Both the position numbers and the translations under genes were made by a program. Positions 34,490-42,877 of a stretch of 46,730 nucleotides of DNA are shown piece after piece. Location: positions 1 to 46,730 of the forward strand of contig CAMKSF010000011.1 of the NCBI GenBank assembly GCA_946415375.1, read 5' to 3'. This DNA is from an uncultured Clostridia bacterium. Its GTDB lineage: Bacteria > Bacillota > Clostridia > TANB77 > CAG-508. Below the pieces are notes generated by a model. It saw nothing but the letters and a program-made list of their open reading frames with translations. It did not search any database and was not told the DNA's origin. Each line of letters opens with the position of its first letter. Positions within the stretch are counted from its first letter, which is position 1.

Positions 34490-35134
34490 ATGTTTATTAT
34501 TGAAAGTATTATACTATTTGTTGTAAGTATAGTTATTTTGACTAATATGTATATAATTATTAAATCACATAAACAGATTTTAAAGAATGAAGATATAAAA
34601 TTAGAAAATATTGATTGTCTTTTGGTCTTAGGGGCAGGTATAATAAACAATGAAAGACCAACTTTAATGCTTAAAGATAGATTAGATAAATCAATAGAAT
34701 TATATAAAAAGGGATTATCAAAAAAGATTATAATGAGTGGAGATCATAGTAAGAAAAATCATGATGAAGTAGGTATAATGAAGAAATATGCAATAGAAAG
34801 AGGAATACCATCAGAAGATATATTTATGGATCATGCAGGATTTTGCACTTATGATAGTATATATAGAGCAAAAGAAATATTTGGCGCAAATAGAATAATA
34901 ATTGTGACACAAAAGTATCATTTATATAGATCAATTTATATTGCAAATAAATTAGGAATTGAATCTTTTGGAATAAAATCTGATGCTAGAATATATACTA
35001 AAATGCCATATCATTTTGTAAGAGAATGTTTAGCAAGATGTAAGAACTTTTTTAAATGTGCTTTAAAGGCAAAGCCGAAATTCTTAGGAGAAAGAATTTC
35101 TTTAAATCAAAGTGGTGATATAACTAATGATTAA
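34490..35134 (+). CDS. YdcF/SanA-like (DUF218) membrane protein
   Basis: A 214-residue protein with an N-terminal membrane helix (about 1-22) followed by a DUF218/ElyC-SanA-YdcF domain: CLLVLGAGIINNERPTLMLKDRL, then KKIIMSGDHSKKNHDE, DHAGFCTYDSIYRAKEIFG and VTQKYHLYRSIYIANKLG. Relatives act in envelope or peptidoglycan maintenance, with poorly known chemistry. The start at 34490 is set by GGAGG; an in-frame TTG at 34478 overlaps it. Single-gene unit between the spoIIIA terminator and a convergent minus-strand gene. Confidence 0.88.
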   Translation: MFIIESIILFVVSIVILTNMYIIIKSHKQILKNEDIKLENIDCLLVLGAGIINNERPTLMLKDRLDKSIELYKKGLSKKIIMSGDHSKKNHDEVGIMKKYAIERGIPSEDIFMDHAGFCTYDSIYRAKEIFGANRIIIVTQKYHLYRSIYIANKLGIESFGIKSDARIYTKMPYHFVRECLARCKNFFKCALKAKPKFLGERISLNQSGDITND

Positions 35135-35169
35135 AAAGACCTGTAATATGTAATACATATTACAGGTCT
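35132..35169 (-). terminator. Terminator of the 108-residue minus-strand gene
   Basis: A perfect 14-bp stem AGACCTGTAATATG with a 5-nt loop; the T-tail (TTTTTAA) is on the minus strand. It may also slow plus-strand transcripts of the DUF218 gene. Confidence 0.75.
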
Positions 35170-35185
35170 ACTTAAGACTGCACCA

Positions 35186-35512
35186 TCAGATAAGTTCTGA
35201 AGTAAAAATCTTAAATTGATAATTTTCCACCGTCGAGTCACTATCACCAATCTGCTTTACGAGTGTATCAAGAGGAGTTAATATTACCTCAAAAAAATAC
35301 TCTCCTATTGCCCAACAAATATTGAGGCTAAGTGCAGCTTTGAATGCAAGATACTCAAGCTTGGAATGAGTAGTAGCATAGTTTGCTAATCCACTTTTCA
35401 ATGTTTCTTTCCAACATGCGCTATCTTGCATCTCACAAAGAAGATCTCTTGCATCTTTTGCGATAAGCTTGATTTCCTTATTTCCCAATACTTCTTTAAA
35501 TGTTTTTGCCAT
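35186..35512 (-). CDS. Small orphan protein, 108 residues
   Basis: Cytosolic and helical, starting MAKTFKEVLGNKEIKLIAKD and containing a Cys pair (LLCEMQDSACW) and a hydrophobic middle (YLAFKAALSLNICWAIGEYFF). Family not recognised. It has a strong minus-strand promoter, ribosome site GGAGG and its own terminator, so it is a self-contained unit. Codon use (CTC, CTT, TGC, GCG) is less AT-biased than the core genes, resembling the orphans at 41.5-42.7 kb. Confidence 0.6.
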   Translation of the reverse strand: MAKTFKEVLGNKEIKLIAKDARDLLCEMQDSACWKETLKSGLANYATTHSKLEYLAFKAALSLNICWAIGEYFFEVILTPLDTLVKQIGDSDSTVENYQFKIFTSELI

Positions 35513-35583
35513 GGTATTACCTCCATATGTTGAATATTGTTTTTTATGTCTAATGGCAATTCTATAAATAAGCCATAATAAAT

Positions 35584-35612
35584 ATTATAATACTTTTTTT
35601 AAATTATGTCAA
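35584..35612 (-). promoter_or_regulatory. Promoter of the 108-residue minus-strand gene
   Basis: On the minus strand, TTGACA (35607-35612), 17-bp spacer and TATAAT (35584-35589). The start TTGACATAATTT is repeated in the promoter of the small gene at 38175. Confidence 0.8.
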
Positions 35613-35651
35613 ATTCGACAAATAAAGTCAAAAAATTTAAATTCAAAACTA

Positions 35652-35680
35652 TTGAGCTTTTTTTTTTATTATGATAAAAT
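35652..35680 (+). promoter_or_regulatory. Promoter of the dCMP deaminase gene
   Basis: TTGAGC (35652-35657), 17-bp spacer and TAAAAT (35675-35680), with extended -10 TGA. It rules out the in-frame ATG at 35671 as the start. Confidence 0.65.
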
Positions 35681-35709
35681 TAAAAAAAATGAAAGATGGA
35701 GGAATTAAT

Positions 35710-36195
35710 ATGGTAACAAAAAGGAAAGATTATATTGGATGGGATAGCTATTTTATGGGAGTTGCAATGCTATCTGCACAAAGAAGTAAAGATCCAAATA
35801 CACAAGTTGGAGCATGTATTGTAAGCAAAGATAATAAGATTTTATCTGTAGGGTATAATGGAGCGCCAAATGGATATGATGATGATCATATGCCATGGGA
35901 TAGAGAAGGAGATTTTTTAAACACTAAATATGCCTATGTATGCCATGCAGAATTAAATGCAATTTTAAATAATAAAGGCTCAGTATTAGAAAATGCTAGA
36001 ATATATGTTGATTTATTTCCTTGTAATGAATGTGCAAAAGCTATAATTCAATCAGGAATAAAAGAAATAATATATAAATCAGATAAATACAATGGAACTG
36101 ATGGAAATATAGTTTCTAAAAAGATGCTTGACTATTGTGGTGTAAAATATAGAAAATATGAAGAAGAAAATAAAGAAATTAAATTAGAGTTATAA
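35710..36195 (+). CDS. Deoxycytidylate (dCMP) deaminase family protein
   Basis: A 161-residue zinc-dependent cytidine/dCMP deaminase of the ComEB type that converts dCMP to dUMP for thymidylate synthesis. The zinc and catalytic motifs are CHAELNAIL (His-Ala-Glu) and PCNECAKAI (PCxxC). The substrate-side segment DPNTQVGACIVSKDNKILSVGYNGAPNG is typical. The start at 35710 follows GGAGG; the upstream ATG at 35671 lies in the promoter. Confidence 0.93.
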   Translation: MVTKRKDYIGWDSYFMGVAMLSAQRSKDPNTQVGACIVSKDNKILSVGYNGAPNGYDDDHMPWDREGDFLNTKYAYVCHAELNAILNNKGSVLENARIYVDLFPCNECAKAIIQSGIKEIIYKSDKYNGTDGNIVSKKMLDYCGVKYRKYEEENKEIKLEL

Positions 36196-36213
36196 AAAAG
36201 AATTATTTAACAA

Positions 36214-36236
36214 AGAAGGACGATAAGTCCTTTTTA
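36214..36236 (+). terminator. Intrinsic terminator
   Basis: Stem AAGGAC/GTCCTT, loop GATAA and a T-tail after the dCMP deaminase gene. Confidence 0.75.
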
Positions 36237-36249
36237 TTATGCATTATAC

Positions 36250-36278
36250 TTGTATATTTTTGAGAAATATGATAAAAT
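36250..36278 (+). promoter_or_regulatory. Promoter of lepA
   Basis: TTGTAT (36250-36255), 17-bp spacer and TAAAAT (36273-36278), with extended -10 TGA. Confidence 0.65.
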
Positions 36279-36315
36279 ATTTAAAAAAATTACATCAGCT
36301 TTAGAAGGAGATAAA

Positions 36316-38130
36316 ATGAACGAATATCAAAAATATATTAGAAACTTTAGTATTGTTGCTCATATTGACCATGGCAAATCAACATTAGCAGATAGATTAA
36401 TTGAAATGACAGGTGTTTTATCAAAAAGAGAGATGGAATCACAAGTGCTTGATAACATGGATATAGAAAAAGAAAGAGGAATAACTATTAAAGCGCAATC
36501 TGTTAGAATGAAGTACAAAGCTAAAGATGGAAATGAATATACATTTAATTTAATAGATACGCCAGGACATGTAGATTTCAATTATGAAGTTTCTAGAAGT
36601 TTAGCTGCATGTGATGGTGCGATTCTTGTTGTTGATTCAACGCAAGGAGTAGAAGCTCAAACACTTGCAAATGTTTACCTTGCAATAGATAATAACCTAG
36701 AAGTTTTACCTGTAATTAATAAAGTTGACTTAGCAAGTGCCAGACCAGAAGAAGTTAAAAAAGAAATAGAAGATATTATAGGTATTCCTGCAGAAGATGC
36801 ACCATGTATATCTGCTAAAACAGGGTTAAATGTTGAACAAGTTTTAGAAAGAATTGTGAGTGATTTACCTGCACCAAAAGGAGATGAATCAGGCAAGCTT
36901 AAATGTTTAATTTTTGATTCTTTATATGATAACTATAAAGGAGCAGTTGCATATGTAAGAGTAGTCGATGGAAAAGTTAAAACTGGAGACGAAATTAAGC
37001 TTATGGCATCAAACGATACATTTACAGTTACAGAAGTAGGATATTTTGCACCAGGAAGCTATTTACCATGTGATGAATTAAAAGCTGGTGAAGTAGGATA
37101 CATTGCAGCAAGTATTAAGAGTTTATCAGAAATTCAAGTTGGAGATACAATAACACTTGCAAATAATCCAGTAGAAGAACCGCTTCCAGGCTACAAAAAA
37201 GTTACACCTATGGTTTATTGTGGAATATATCCAATTGATGGAAGTGAATATGAAAATTTAAAAATTGCTTTAGAAAAATTAAAATTAAATGATGCAGCAT
37301 TAGAATTTGAACAAGAAACCTCAGCAGCCTTAGGATTTGGGTTTAGATGTGGCTTTTTAGGACTTTTACATTTAGAAATAATAGAAGAAAGACTAGATAG
37401 AGAATTTGACTTAGGCTTAATTACAACAGCTCCATCAGTTATATATAAAGTACATAAAACAAATGGTGAAGTACTAGAGATATATAATCCAACAGATTTG
37501 CCTTCACAAGCTGAACTTGCATTTATTGAAGAACCAATTGTTACAGCAAATATTATTACACCAAAAGACTATGTAGGTGGAATAATGGAAATGTGCCAAA
37601 ATAGGCGTGGTACATATGTAGACATGAAATATCTTGATGAAAATAGAGTTTCATTAATTTATGATATGCCGCTAAATGAAATAATTTATGACTTTTTTGA
37701 TAATTTAAAATCAAGAACAAAAGGATATGCGTCATTTGATTATGAATTTAAAGAATATAAAGAGTCAAAATTGGTTAGATTAGATATAAGAATTAATGGT
37801 GAAAATGTTGATGCTCTTTCATTTATAGTTCATAAAGATATGGCATATGAAAGAGGAAGAAAAATGGTAGAAAAACTAAAGACAGTAATACCAAGACATT
37901 TATTCGTAATACCTCTTCAAGCAGTTATTGGTGGAACAATTATAGCAAGAGAAACAATCTCAGCATTAAGAAAAGATGTTTTAGCAAAATGCTATGGTGG
38001 AGATATAACAAGAAAAAAGAAGCTTTTAGAAAAGCAAAAACGTGGAAAAGAAAAAATGCGCCAAATAGGTAAGGTAGAAATGCCACAAGAAGCATTTTTA
38101 TCTGTACTAAAATTAGATGATGAGGGATAA
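36316..38130 (+). CDS. lepA: Elongation factor 4 (LepA) GTPase
   Basis: A 604-residue ribosome-associated GTPase. G motifs are [33 protein letters not shown] and SAKTG. EF-G-like domains and the LepA-specific C-terminal domain follow (ending [21 protein letters not shown]). The start at 36316 is behind AAGGAG; an in-frame TTG at 36250 is part of the promoter. Single-gene unit with a strong terminator. In other bacteria lepA often neighbours hemN/hrcA, which is not the case here. Confidence 0.97.
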   Translation: MNEYQKYIRNFSIVAHIDHGKSTLADRLIEMTGVLSKREMESQVLDNMDIEKERGITIKAQSVRMKYKAKDGNEYTFNLIDTPGHVDFNYEVSRSLAACDGAILVVDSTQGVEAQTLANVYLAIDNNLEVLPVINKVDLASARPEEVKKEIEDIIGIPAEDAPCISAKTGLNVEQVLERIVSDLPAPKGDESGKLKCLIFDSLYDNYKGAVAYVRVVDGKVKTGDEIKLMASNDTFTVTEVGYFAPGSYLPCDELKAGEVGYIAASIKSLSEIQVGDTITLANNPVEEPLPGYKKVTPMVYCGIYPIDGSEYENLKIALEKLKLNDAALEFEQETSAALGFGFRCGFLGLLHLEIIEERLDREFDLGLITTAPSVIYKVHKTNGEVLEIYNPTDLPSQAELAFIEEPIVTANIITPKDYVGGIMEMCQNRRGTYVDMKYLDENRVSLIYDMPLNEIIYDFFDNLKSRTKGYASFDYEFKEYKESKLVRLDIRINGENVDALSFIVHKDMAYERGRKMVEKLKTVIPRHLFVIPLQAVIGGTIIARETISALRKDVLAKCYGGDITRKKKLLEKQKRGKEKMRQIGKVEMPQEAFLSVLKLDDEG

Positions 38131-38134
38131 AATA

Positions 38135-38166
38135 AAAATGAGGTCAAATCAAACCTCATTTTATAT
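38135..38166. terminator. Bidirectional terminator between lepA and the small membrane gene
   Basis: Stem AAAATGAGGT/ACCTCATTTT with an 8-nt loop and T-rich tails on both strands; the two flanking genes converge here. Confidence 0.8.
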
Positions 38167-38174
38167 ATGAAAAA

Positions 38175-38420
38175 TTACAGAACCGTGTTATATAAAGTTA
38201 AGACGTAATGAACAAATACTGTTAATAGCAAAACTTTAAAAAAATTAATTGTTTTCTTAGTTTCTATTTCGATATAGCAACTAATCCCAAGAACAACACT
38301 TCCAATCAATGATGCAAAAAATGTGGCCGTATCCATATTATCAACGGACATAAATACCACAATAGCTGATAACACAGCTATAAATAACAAGATGAAATCT
38401 AAGATAGCAATTTTTTTCAT
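38175..38420 (-). CDS. Small membrane protein, 81 residues, unknown
   Basis: Almost entirely hydrophobic with three predicted helices (IAILDFILLFIAVLSAIVVF; FFASLIGSVVLGISCYI; FFKVLLLTVFVHYVLTL). Ribosome site AGGAGG and a strong minus-strand promoter; the terminator is shared with lepA. Family not recognised. It is a stand-alone unit, like the orphan at 35186 whose promoter it resembles. Confidence 0.65.
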   Translation of the reverse strand: MKKIAILDFILLFIAVLSAIVVFMSVDNMDTATFFASLIGSVVLGISCYIEIETKKTINFFKVLLLTVFVHYVLTLYNTVL

Positions 38421-38461
38421 ATATTTCCTCCTAAATTGAATACATCAATTGAAACATAAAA

Positions 38462-38490
38462 ATTATAACATTATTTTAAAATTATGTCAA
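38462..38490 (-). promoter_or_regulatory. Promoter of the 81-residue membrane protein gene
   Basis: On the minus strand, TTGACA (38485-38490), 17-bp spacer and TATAAT (38462-38467). TTGACATAATTT is identical to the start of the promoter at 35584-35612. Confidence 0.8.
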
Positions 38491-38574
38491 CATATGCATT
38501 GAATCAAAATTTTAAATTAATACTAATAAAAATAGTGTGATATGATAGATTTTAATTATAAAAAGGAGTTTATT

Positions 38575-39363
38575 ATGCAAAGAATAACGAGTAAAGACAA
38601 TTCAGTTATAAAACATATAAAAAGATTAAAAGAAAAGAAATATAGAGCTGAATACGGAGAATATATAGTTGAAGGATTAAAGCTTATAAAAGAAGCTGTT
38701 CAAGAAAGTGCAGAAATTAAATATATTGTTGTATGTGATGGTTGTGATAATTCTGAAATAATTGAAAGTCATTTAAAATATGAAATGGCAAGAATTGATT
38801 TTATATATGTTCCTCAAAATATATTTAAAATGATTTCGGATGTTGAAAATCCACAAGGCGTATTAGCTGTAATTGGAAAGAAAATTAATGAAGAAATAAA
38901 TATAAAAGATGATATAATTCTTGCATTGGATGACATACAAGATCCTGGAAATTTAGGTACTATACTTAGAACTGCAGATAGTGTAGGACTAAAACAAATT
39001 TTAGTATCAAAAGGAACTGCTGATTGTTTTAATCCAAAAGTCGTACGTTCTACAATGGGTGCAATTTTTAGATTAAATGTAATAGAATGTGAAGATTTAA
39101 AACATACGCTAAAAGAACTTCAAAATAAAGAATATAAAGTTATGATTACCTCATTAAAAGCTAAGAATTCAATATACAATACTGATTATAAAAAGAAAGT
39201 AATAGTAATTGGAAATGAAGCAAATGGAGTTTCAAAAGAAATACAAAGTTTAGCAGATGAAAAAGTTATAATTCCAATGCTTGGAAAAACAGAAAGCTTA
39301 AATGCGTCTGTTGCAACAGGAGTTATACTTTATGAATATGTGAGACAAAAATTACAAAATTAA
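38575..39363 (+). CDS. TrmH/RlmB-family RNA 2'-O-methyltransferase (SpoU type)
   Basis: A 262-residue SPOUT methyltransferase. The N-terminal substrate-binding part (KHIKRLKEKKYRAEYGEYIVEG) precedes the knotted catalytic domain, with motif 1 DDIQDPGNLGTILRTADSVG, motif 2 VIVIGNEANGVS and motif 3 IPMLGKTESLNASVATGVILYE. The family methylates ribose in rRNA or tRNA; the specific RNA cannot be assigned. The ATG at 38575 follows AAGGAG; an in-frame ATG at 38542 overlaps a TGATATGAT promoter -10. Confidence 0.9.
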   Translation: MQRITSKDNSVIKHIKRLKEKKYRAEYGEYIVEGLKLIKEAVQESAEIKYIVVCDGCDNSEIIESHLKYEMARIDFIYVPQNIFKMISDVENPQGVLAVIGKKINEEINIKDDIILALDDIQDPGNLGTILRTADSVGLKQILVSKGTADCFNPKVVRSTMGAIFRLNVIECEDLKHTLKELQNKEYKVMITSLKAKNSIYNTDYKKKVIVIGNEANGVSKEIQSLADEKVIIPMLGKTESLNASVATGVILYEYVRQKLQN

Positions 39364-39365
39364 AA

Positions 39366-39393
39366 TTGATTATTATATTTTTTATGATATAAT
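39366..39393 (+). promoter_or_regulatory. Promoter of the CAP-protein operon
   Basis: TTGATT (39366-39371), 16-bp spacer and TATAAT (39388-39393), with extended -10 TGA. Confidence 0.7.
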
Positions 39394-39424
39394 ATATATA
39401 ATTATTTTAAAGGGGGAATAAAAA

Positions 39425-40825
39425 ATGAAATTAAAAAACAAAATTCTACTATTAGTATTAGCATTTATGTTTATTGGATTGTTTCTAACAAGCAAGGTAT
39501 TTGCAACAGATACAATTAATATTATGGTTAAGGGAACTGAAGAATATACAAGAGCAAAAGAAGTATTAGACTTAGTAAATAAAGAAAGAAGTGCAAAGGA
39601 AACAAACCCACTTAGAATGGATTATGACCTTCAAGTTGCAGCAATGAAAAGAGCGGCTGAAATAAGCTTGAATTTTGGTCATACTCGTCCAGATGGAAGC
39701 GATTATACTTCTGTTAATACTAAAGTATATGGAGAAAATATTGCATATAATTTCAAAGGTGCAGAAGAAATTATGAATTTATGGATGAATTCAGAAGGAC
39801 ATAGAAATAATATACTTTATAATGGGTATAAATCAATAGGGATAGGATGCTTTAAAAATGGCGAAGTGTATTATTGGGTTCAACTTTTTGGTATAAGTGA
39901 TCCAACTTATGAATTAATAAAAACTGGTTCTCAAACAACAACTCGTTCTATATCTGTACTAAATGAAAACTTAAATTTATATGGAAGAAAAGTTACAAAT
40001 TCTACAAGTTCTTCATATATGAATATAGGAAATAAAGGTTCGTATTTATATGGTATTTATAATAAGAATTCTAACGATGTTTATAGTGTTGGAGTAGCAA
40101 GTGATTATACTTTTTCTAGTAGTAATTCAAATGTAATAAAAATGTATTCAGATGGAACATTTAATGCAGTGGGAGAAGGAACTTCAACTATTACAATTGC
40201 ATTAAAATCAAATCCAGCGGTAAAATACACTGAAAATATTATAGTAAAGCTTTTAAAACCAATAAAGGTTACAGGACTTATTGCTAAAAATCAAAAAACA
40301 ACTAAATTTGATATAACATGGAATTTACAAAGAGAAACTGCAGACAAATATGAAGTATACATGTATAACTCTAAAACAAAAAAATATGAAAAATTAGGTG
40401 AATCATCAGGTAACGCAGGAGAGGTATATGGCTTAAAGTCAGGAACTACATATAAATTAAAAGTAAGAGCTGTTAGAACAGTAAATGGTAAAACATATTA
40501 TGGTGATTATTCAGATGTTTTAAAAACAACTACAGCAACTGATAAGACAAAAATAACAAAAACTAAAGGAGCTAAAAAGAAATTAACTGTAAATTGGAAA
40601 AAGATTTCAAAAGCTACTGGATATCAAGTTCAAGTTGCAACTGATAAAAAATTTACAAAGAATAAAAAATCAGTTACAATAAGTAAAAATAAAACTATAT
40701 CAACTACTATAAAAAAATTAAAAGGAAAGAAGAAATATTATATAAGAGTAAGAACTTACAGAAAAGTTGCTGGAAAGAAAGTATATAGCAGTTGGAGTTC
40801 TGTAAAAAACGTAAAAACTAAATAG
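39425..40825 (+). CDS. Secreted CAP-domain protein with Big2-like and Fn3-like domains
   Basis: A 466-residue protein with a signal peptide (residues 1-27, ending KVFA). The CAP/SCP-PR1 domain is at about 40-160: AKEVLDLVNKERSAKETNPL, FGHTRPDGSDY, GENIAYN and SEGHRNNIL, with the canonical His/Glu residues. A Big2-like segment follows (VIKMYSDGTFNAVGEGTSTIT). Two Fn3-like domains come next, the last being the lysine-rich module shared with three other proteins here (TGYQVQVATDKK, KKYYIRVRTY, VYSSWSSVK). Bacterial CAP proteins are surface proteins of mostly unknown activity. It is co-transcribed with the membrane protein 22 bp downstream. Confidence 0.88.
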   Translation: MKLKNKILLLVLAFMFIGLFLTSKVFATDTINIMVKGTEEYTRAKEVLDLVNKERSAKETNPLRMDYDLQVAAMKRAAEISLNFGHTRPDGSDYTSVNTKVYGENIAYNFKGAEEIMNLWMNSEGHRNNILYNGYKSIGIGCFKNGEVYYWVQLFGISDPTYELIKTGSQTTTRSISVLNENLNLYGRKVTNSTSSSYMNIGNKGSYLYGIYNKNSNDVYSVGVASDYTFSSSNSNVIKMYSDGTFNAVGEGTSTITIALKSNPAVKYTENIIVKLLKPIKVTGLIAKNQKTTKFDITWNLQRETADKYEVYMYNSKTKKYEKLGESSGNAGEVYGLKSGTTYKLKVRAVRTVNGKTYYGDYSDVLKTTTATDKTKITKTKGAKKKLTVNWKKISKATGYQVQVATDKKFTKNKKSVTISKNKTISTTIKKLKGKKKYYIRVRTYRKVAGKKVYSSWSSVKNVKTK

Positions 40826-40847
40826 TATGAAATAACGGAGGAGAAAA

Positions 40848-41465
40848 ATGGAAGAAAAGAAATTTAAATTTAGTACAGTTTTCTTAGTTCTTATTATTTT
40901 AATTATAATTGTAGGAATAGCATATTTATTTGTACAAAATATGGAATTAACAAATAAACAAGAACAAGGAGAAAAACAAATTCAAACTTTACAAGAGAAA
41001 ATTCAAGAATTTGAAAATAAAATGAGTGATACAAATACTGTAACAGAAAATCAAGTTCAACAACCACTTGAACAAAATAGTGTACAAAATAATAATATAT
41101 CACCAGCACAAACACAAACAACACAAACAATTGATTATACAGGTACATATAAAAGAACAAATGGAGATACAGCTATTATCTCAAAAGACGTAGAAGGAAA
41201 TACAATTATTAGTTTTAATAATAATAATTTTAAATCTAATATTAATGAAAAAAGAAATGATGGCTCTGTTACAATATTTGATTCAAAAGATGAACTAGAT
41301 AGATGGTTTATTTATTATTATCCTGCTGGAGCAAATTTAGCTTTAGCAGAAAAAGAAGGAGATCCTGAGTCAAACTATAAAGCATCAGATAATACTAAAA
41401 TAAGATTAATATTTAATGGTTCATCTCAAGAGTTTTTATCAGATATATTTTATAAAGTTAACTAA
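40848..41465 (+). CDS. Membrane-anchored protein with coiled coil and small extracellular domain
   Basis: A 205-residue protein with an N-terminal membrane helix (about 10-28), a short coiled coil (KQEQGEKQIQTLQEKIQEFENKM in effect about 36-60), a Gln/Asn/Thr-rich linker (about 62-95) and a C-terminal about 110-residue domain (TGTYKRTNGDTAIISKD ... NTKIRLIFNGSSQEFL) resembling a small beta-barrel. Not recognised. Second gene of the CAP operon; ribosome site GGAGGAG. The layout suits an envelope protein working near the CAP protein, but this is inference. Confidence 0.75.
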   Translation: MEEKKFKFSTVFLVLIILIIIVGIAYLFVQNMELTNKQEQGEKQIQTLQEKIQEFENKMSDTNTVTENQVQQPLEQNSVQNNNISPAQTQTTQTIDYTGTYKRTNGDTAIISKDVEGNTIISFNNNNFKSNINEKRNDGSVTIFDSKDELDRWFIYYYPAGANLALAEKEGDPESNYKASDNTKIRLIFNGSSQEFLSDIFYKVN

Positions 41466-41475
41466 TTAAAGTTAG

Positions 41476-41506
41476 AAAAAAGCACTTAATAAATAAGTGC
41501 TTTTTT
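41476..41506. terminator. Bidirectional terminator
   Basis: AAAAAAGCACTTA paired with TAAGTGCTTTTTT with a 5-nt loop; T-runs on both strands, between convergent genes. Confidence 0.9.
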
Positions 41507-41515
41507 CCTATGAAT

Positions 41516-41950
41516 TCAAAATTTCATGCCTTTTAATCTTTGAAAGGCTACGAAAATAGAATTATTTGTTCTCTTTTCTTCATCAATGCAGTTGAATAAA
41601 TCATAAACGAACTTAAAGGTGTCAGAATCAGCATTTATTTTTACTTTTCCACCTAATAATGCTATAGCAGTAAGAAGTTTGTAAGTCACAAAAATGTCAT
41701 GATCTTTTTTAATTTCATCGTTTATTAATCCTACCAATTCATCCCGGACTTCTTTCGGGTGAAAAAGTACTTCATTACCGAAATACTTTATTGTATCGCC
41801 ATATGATTTCAGAAAACACCTTATACTCAGGGTTGTGTTTACTTCACTAATTATTGAAAAAATATCCATGCATTCTTTCATACATGGAACATACTCTGCC
41901 CAACTTTCTGCATTAACTATACTTTTAACAAATTCTTTTTTTGAATCCAT
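41516..41950 (-). CDS. Orphan helical protein, 144 residues
   Basis: Cytosolic and rich in helices, starting MDSKKEFVKSIVNAESWAEY and containing a Cys pair (PCMKECMD). The pattern of successive amphipathic helices may be HEAT-like; family not recognised. Codon use differs from core genes and includes CGG for Arg in EVRDELVG. Ribosome site AGGAGG and its own minus-strand promoter. It is divergent from the gene at 42218, and the two look like one accessory cassette. Confidence 0.6.
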   Translation of the reverse strand: MDSKKEFVKSIVNAESWAEYVPCMKECMDIFSIISEVNTTLSIRCFLKSYGDTIKYFGNEVLFHPKEVRDELVGLINDEIKKDHDIFVTYKLLTAIALLGGKVKINADSDTFKFVYDLFNCIDEEKRTNNSIFVAFQRLKGMKF

Positions 41951-42013
41951 TTCTTTTTCCTCCTGTTTACATCAAATTGTAGGTTGTTGTGATTCTTAAT
42001 CATATATACAATT

Positions 42014-42042
42014 ATTATATCATAATTTGTATAATTTGTAAA
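42014..42042 (-). promoter_or_regulatory. Minus-strand promoter of the 144-residue orphan
   Basis: TTTACA (42037-42042), 17-bp spacer and TATAAT (42014-42019) with extended -10 TGA, on the minus strand. Confidence 0.75.
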
Positions 42043-42052
42043 CATAATGTCG

Positions 42053-42063
42053 GAACTCTGTTC
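42053..42063. promoter_or_regulatory. Possible operator between the divergent orphan genes
   Basis: GAAC-TCT-GTTC is an 11-bp dyad 11 bp upstream of the minus promoter. It resembles a LexA box with a 3-bp instead of 4-bp centre. Regulator unknown. Confidence 0.3.
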
Positions 42064-42143
42064 TAATAATTTAGTTTTTATTTATTTTTAAAATATTTAA
42101 TAAAAAAATATTAAATGGTTCCATTCTGTTAATGATATATAAT

Positions 42144-42172
42144 TTGAGTATTTATGTTAATTGTGGTATAAT
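42144..42172 (+). promoter_or_regulatory. Plus-strand promoter of the 161-residue orphan
   Basis: TTGAGT (42144-42149), 17-bp spacer and TATAAT (42167-42172) with extended -10 TGG. Confidence 0.75.
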
Positions 42173-42217
42173 AATAGTATAGAATAGTTGATTCTAAAAA
42201 CAAAAAAGGAGGACATA

Positions 42218-42703
42218 ATGAACAAAAAGGAGCTAAACTATATCAAGCATTTATCACGCATATTTACTAGTGAGATTATCCATGGAGGGCGGAGAGAATA
42301 TGAATTCTTAGAAGCTCTCTCTGAAGCATTAGGCTATAATAAGAGGATTCCAAAAGAATTTTGGATCAGACATAAAGATGATGTACTTTCATATGATGTG
42401 TTTTGGTATGCATCAAAGCCTAAGCTTAGATTGGTTCGTGAAATCTTCTGTGAGGAAATCATAAGAAGAATTTGCTGCCAAAAAAAAGTGAATGGTAAAT
42501 GGATGAAGGCTGATAATTACTACAGATTGCTTCATGCACTTACATTGTTAGAAGTAAACAAAGAGGAAACTGTTAAAATGTTGTCAAGAACAAACAATGA
42601 GAGTCTTGAAGCAGCACTTCAAATCTGGCCGTTAGACGAGAATCCAGAAGCTTCAGCAAGAATTGAGGAATTTTTGAGACGTATAAAGAGTGCAATAATT
42701 TAA
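42218..42703 (+). CDS. Orphan helical protein, 161 residues
   Basis: Cytosolic and basic, starting MNKKELNYIKHLSRIFTSEI, with a Cys pair (RRICCQKK) and a helical C-terminus (RLLHALTLLEVNKEETVKML, ALQIWPLDENPEASARIEEF). The tail resembles HEAT-like helical pairs, but I cannot name a family. Codon use includes CGG and CTC, unlike the core genes. The ATG follows AGGAGGA; an in-frame TTG at 42188 is not supported. Divergent from the 144-residue orphan. Confidence 0.62.
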   Translation: MNKKELNYIKHLSRIFTSEIIHGGRREYEFLEALSEALGYNKRIPKEFWIRHKDDVLSYDVFWYASKPKLRLVREIFCEEIIRRICCQKKVNGKWMKADNYYRLLHALTLLEVNKEETVKMLSRTNNESLEAALQIWPLDENPEASARIEEFLRRIKSAII

Positions 42704-42756
42704 TTGTTTTTAGAAAAATTTGGAGTAGTAATCTACAACTCCAAGAATCAATCTAT

Positions 42757-42796
42757 ACACCTCTTTTGACTTAAGGTCATTTGAGGTGTTTTTATT
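42757..42796 (+). terminator. Intrinsic terminator
   Basis: Stem ACACCTC/GAGGTGT with an inner TGAC/GTCA stem, followed by TTTTTATTTT. Confidence 0.75.
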
Positions 42797-42817
42797 TTAA
42801 AAAATTTCTTCATATAG

Positions 42818-42846
42818 TTGATATTTTCCTTTAAAAGTGATATACT
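42818..42846 (+). promoter_or_regulatory. Promoter of pta-ackA
   Basis: TTGATA (42818-42823), 17-bp spacer and TATACT (42841-42846) with extended -10 TGA. Confidence 0.65.
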
Positions 42847-42877
42847 TGGCATAGTTGTTTAAAAAGGAGGTAAGAAA

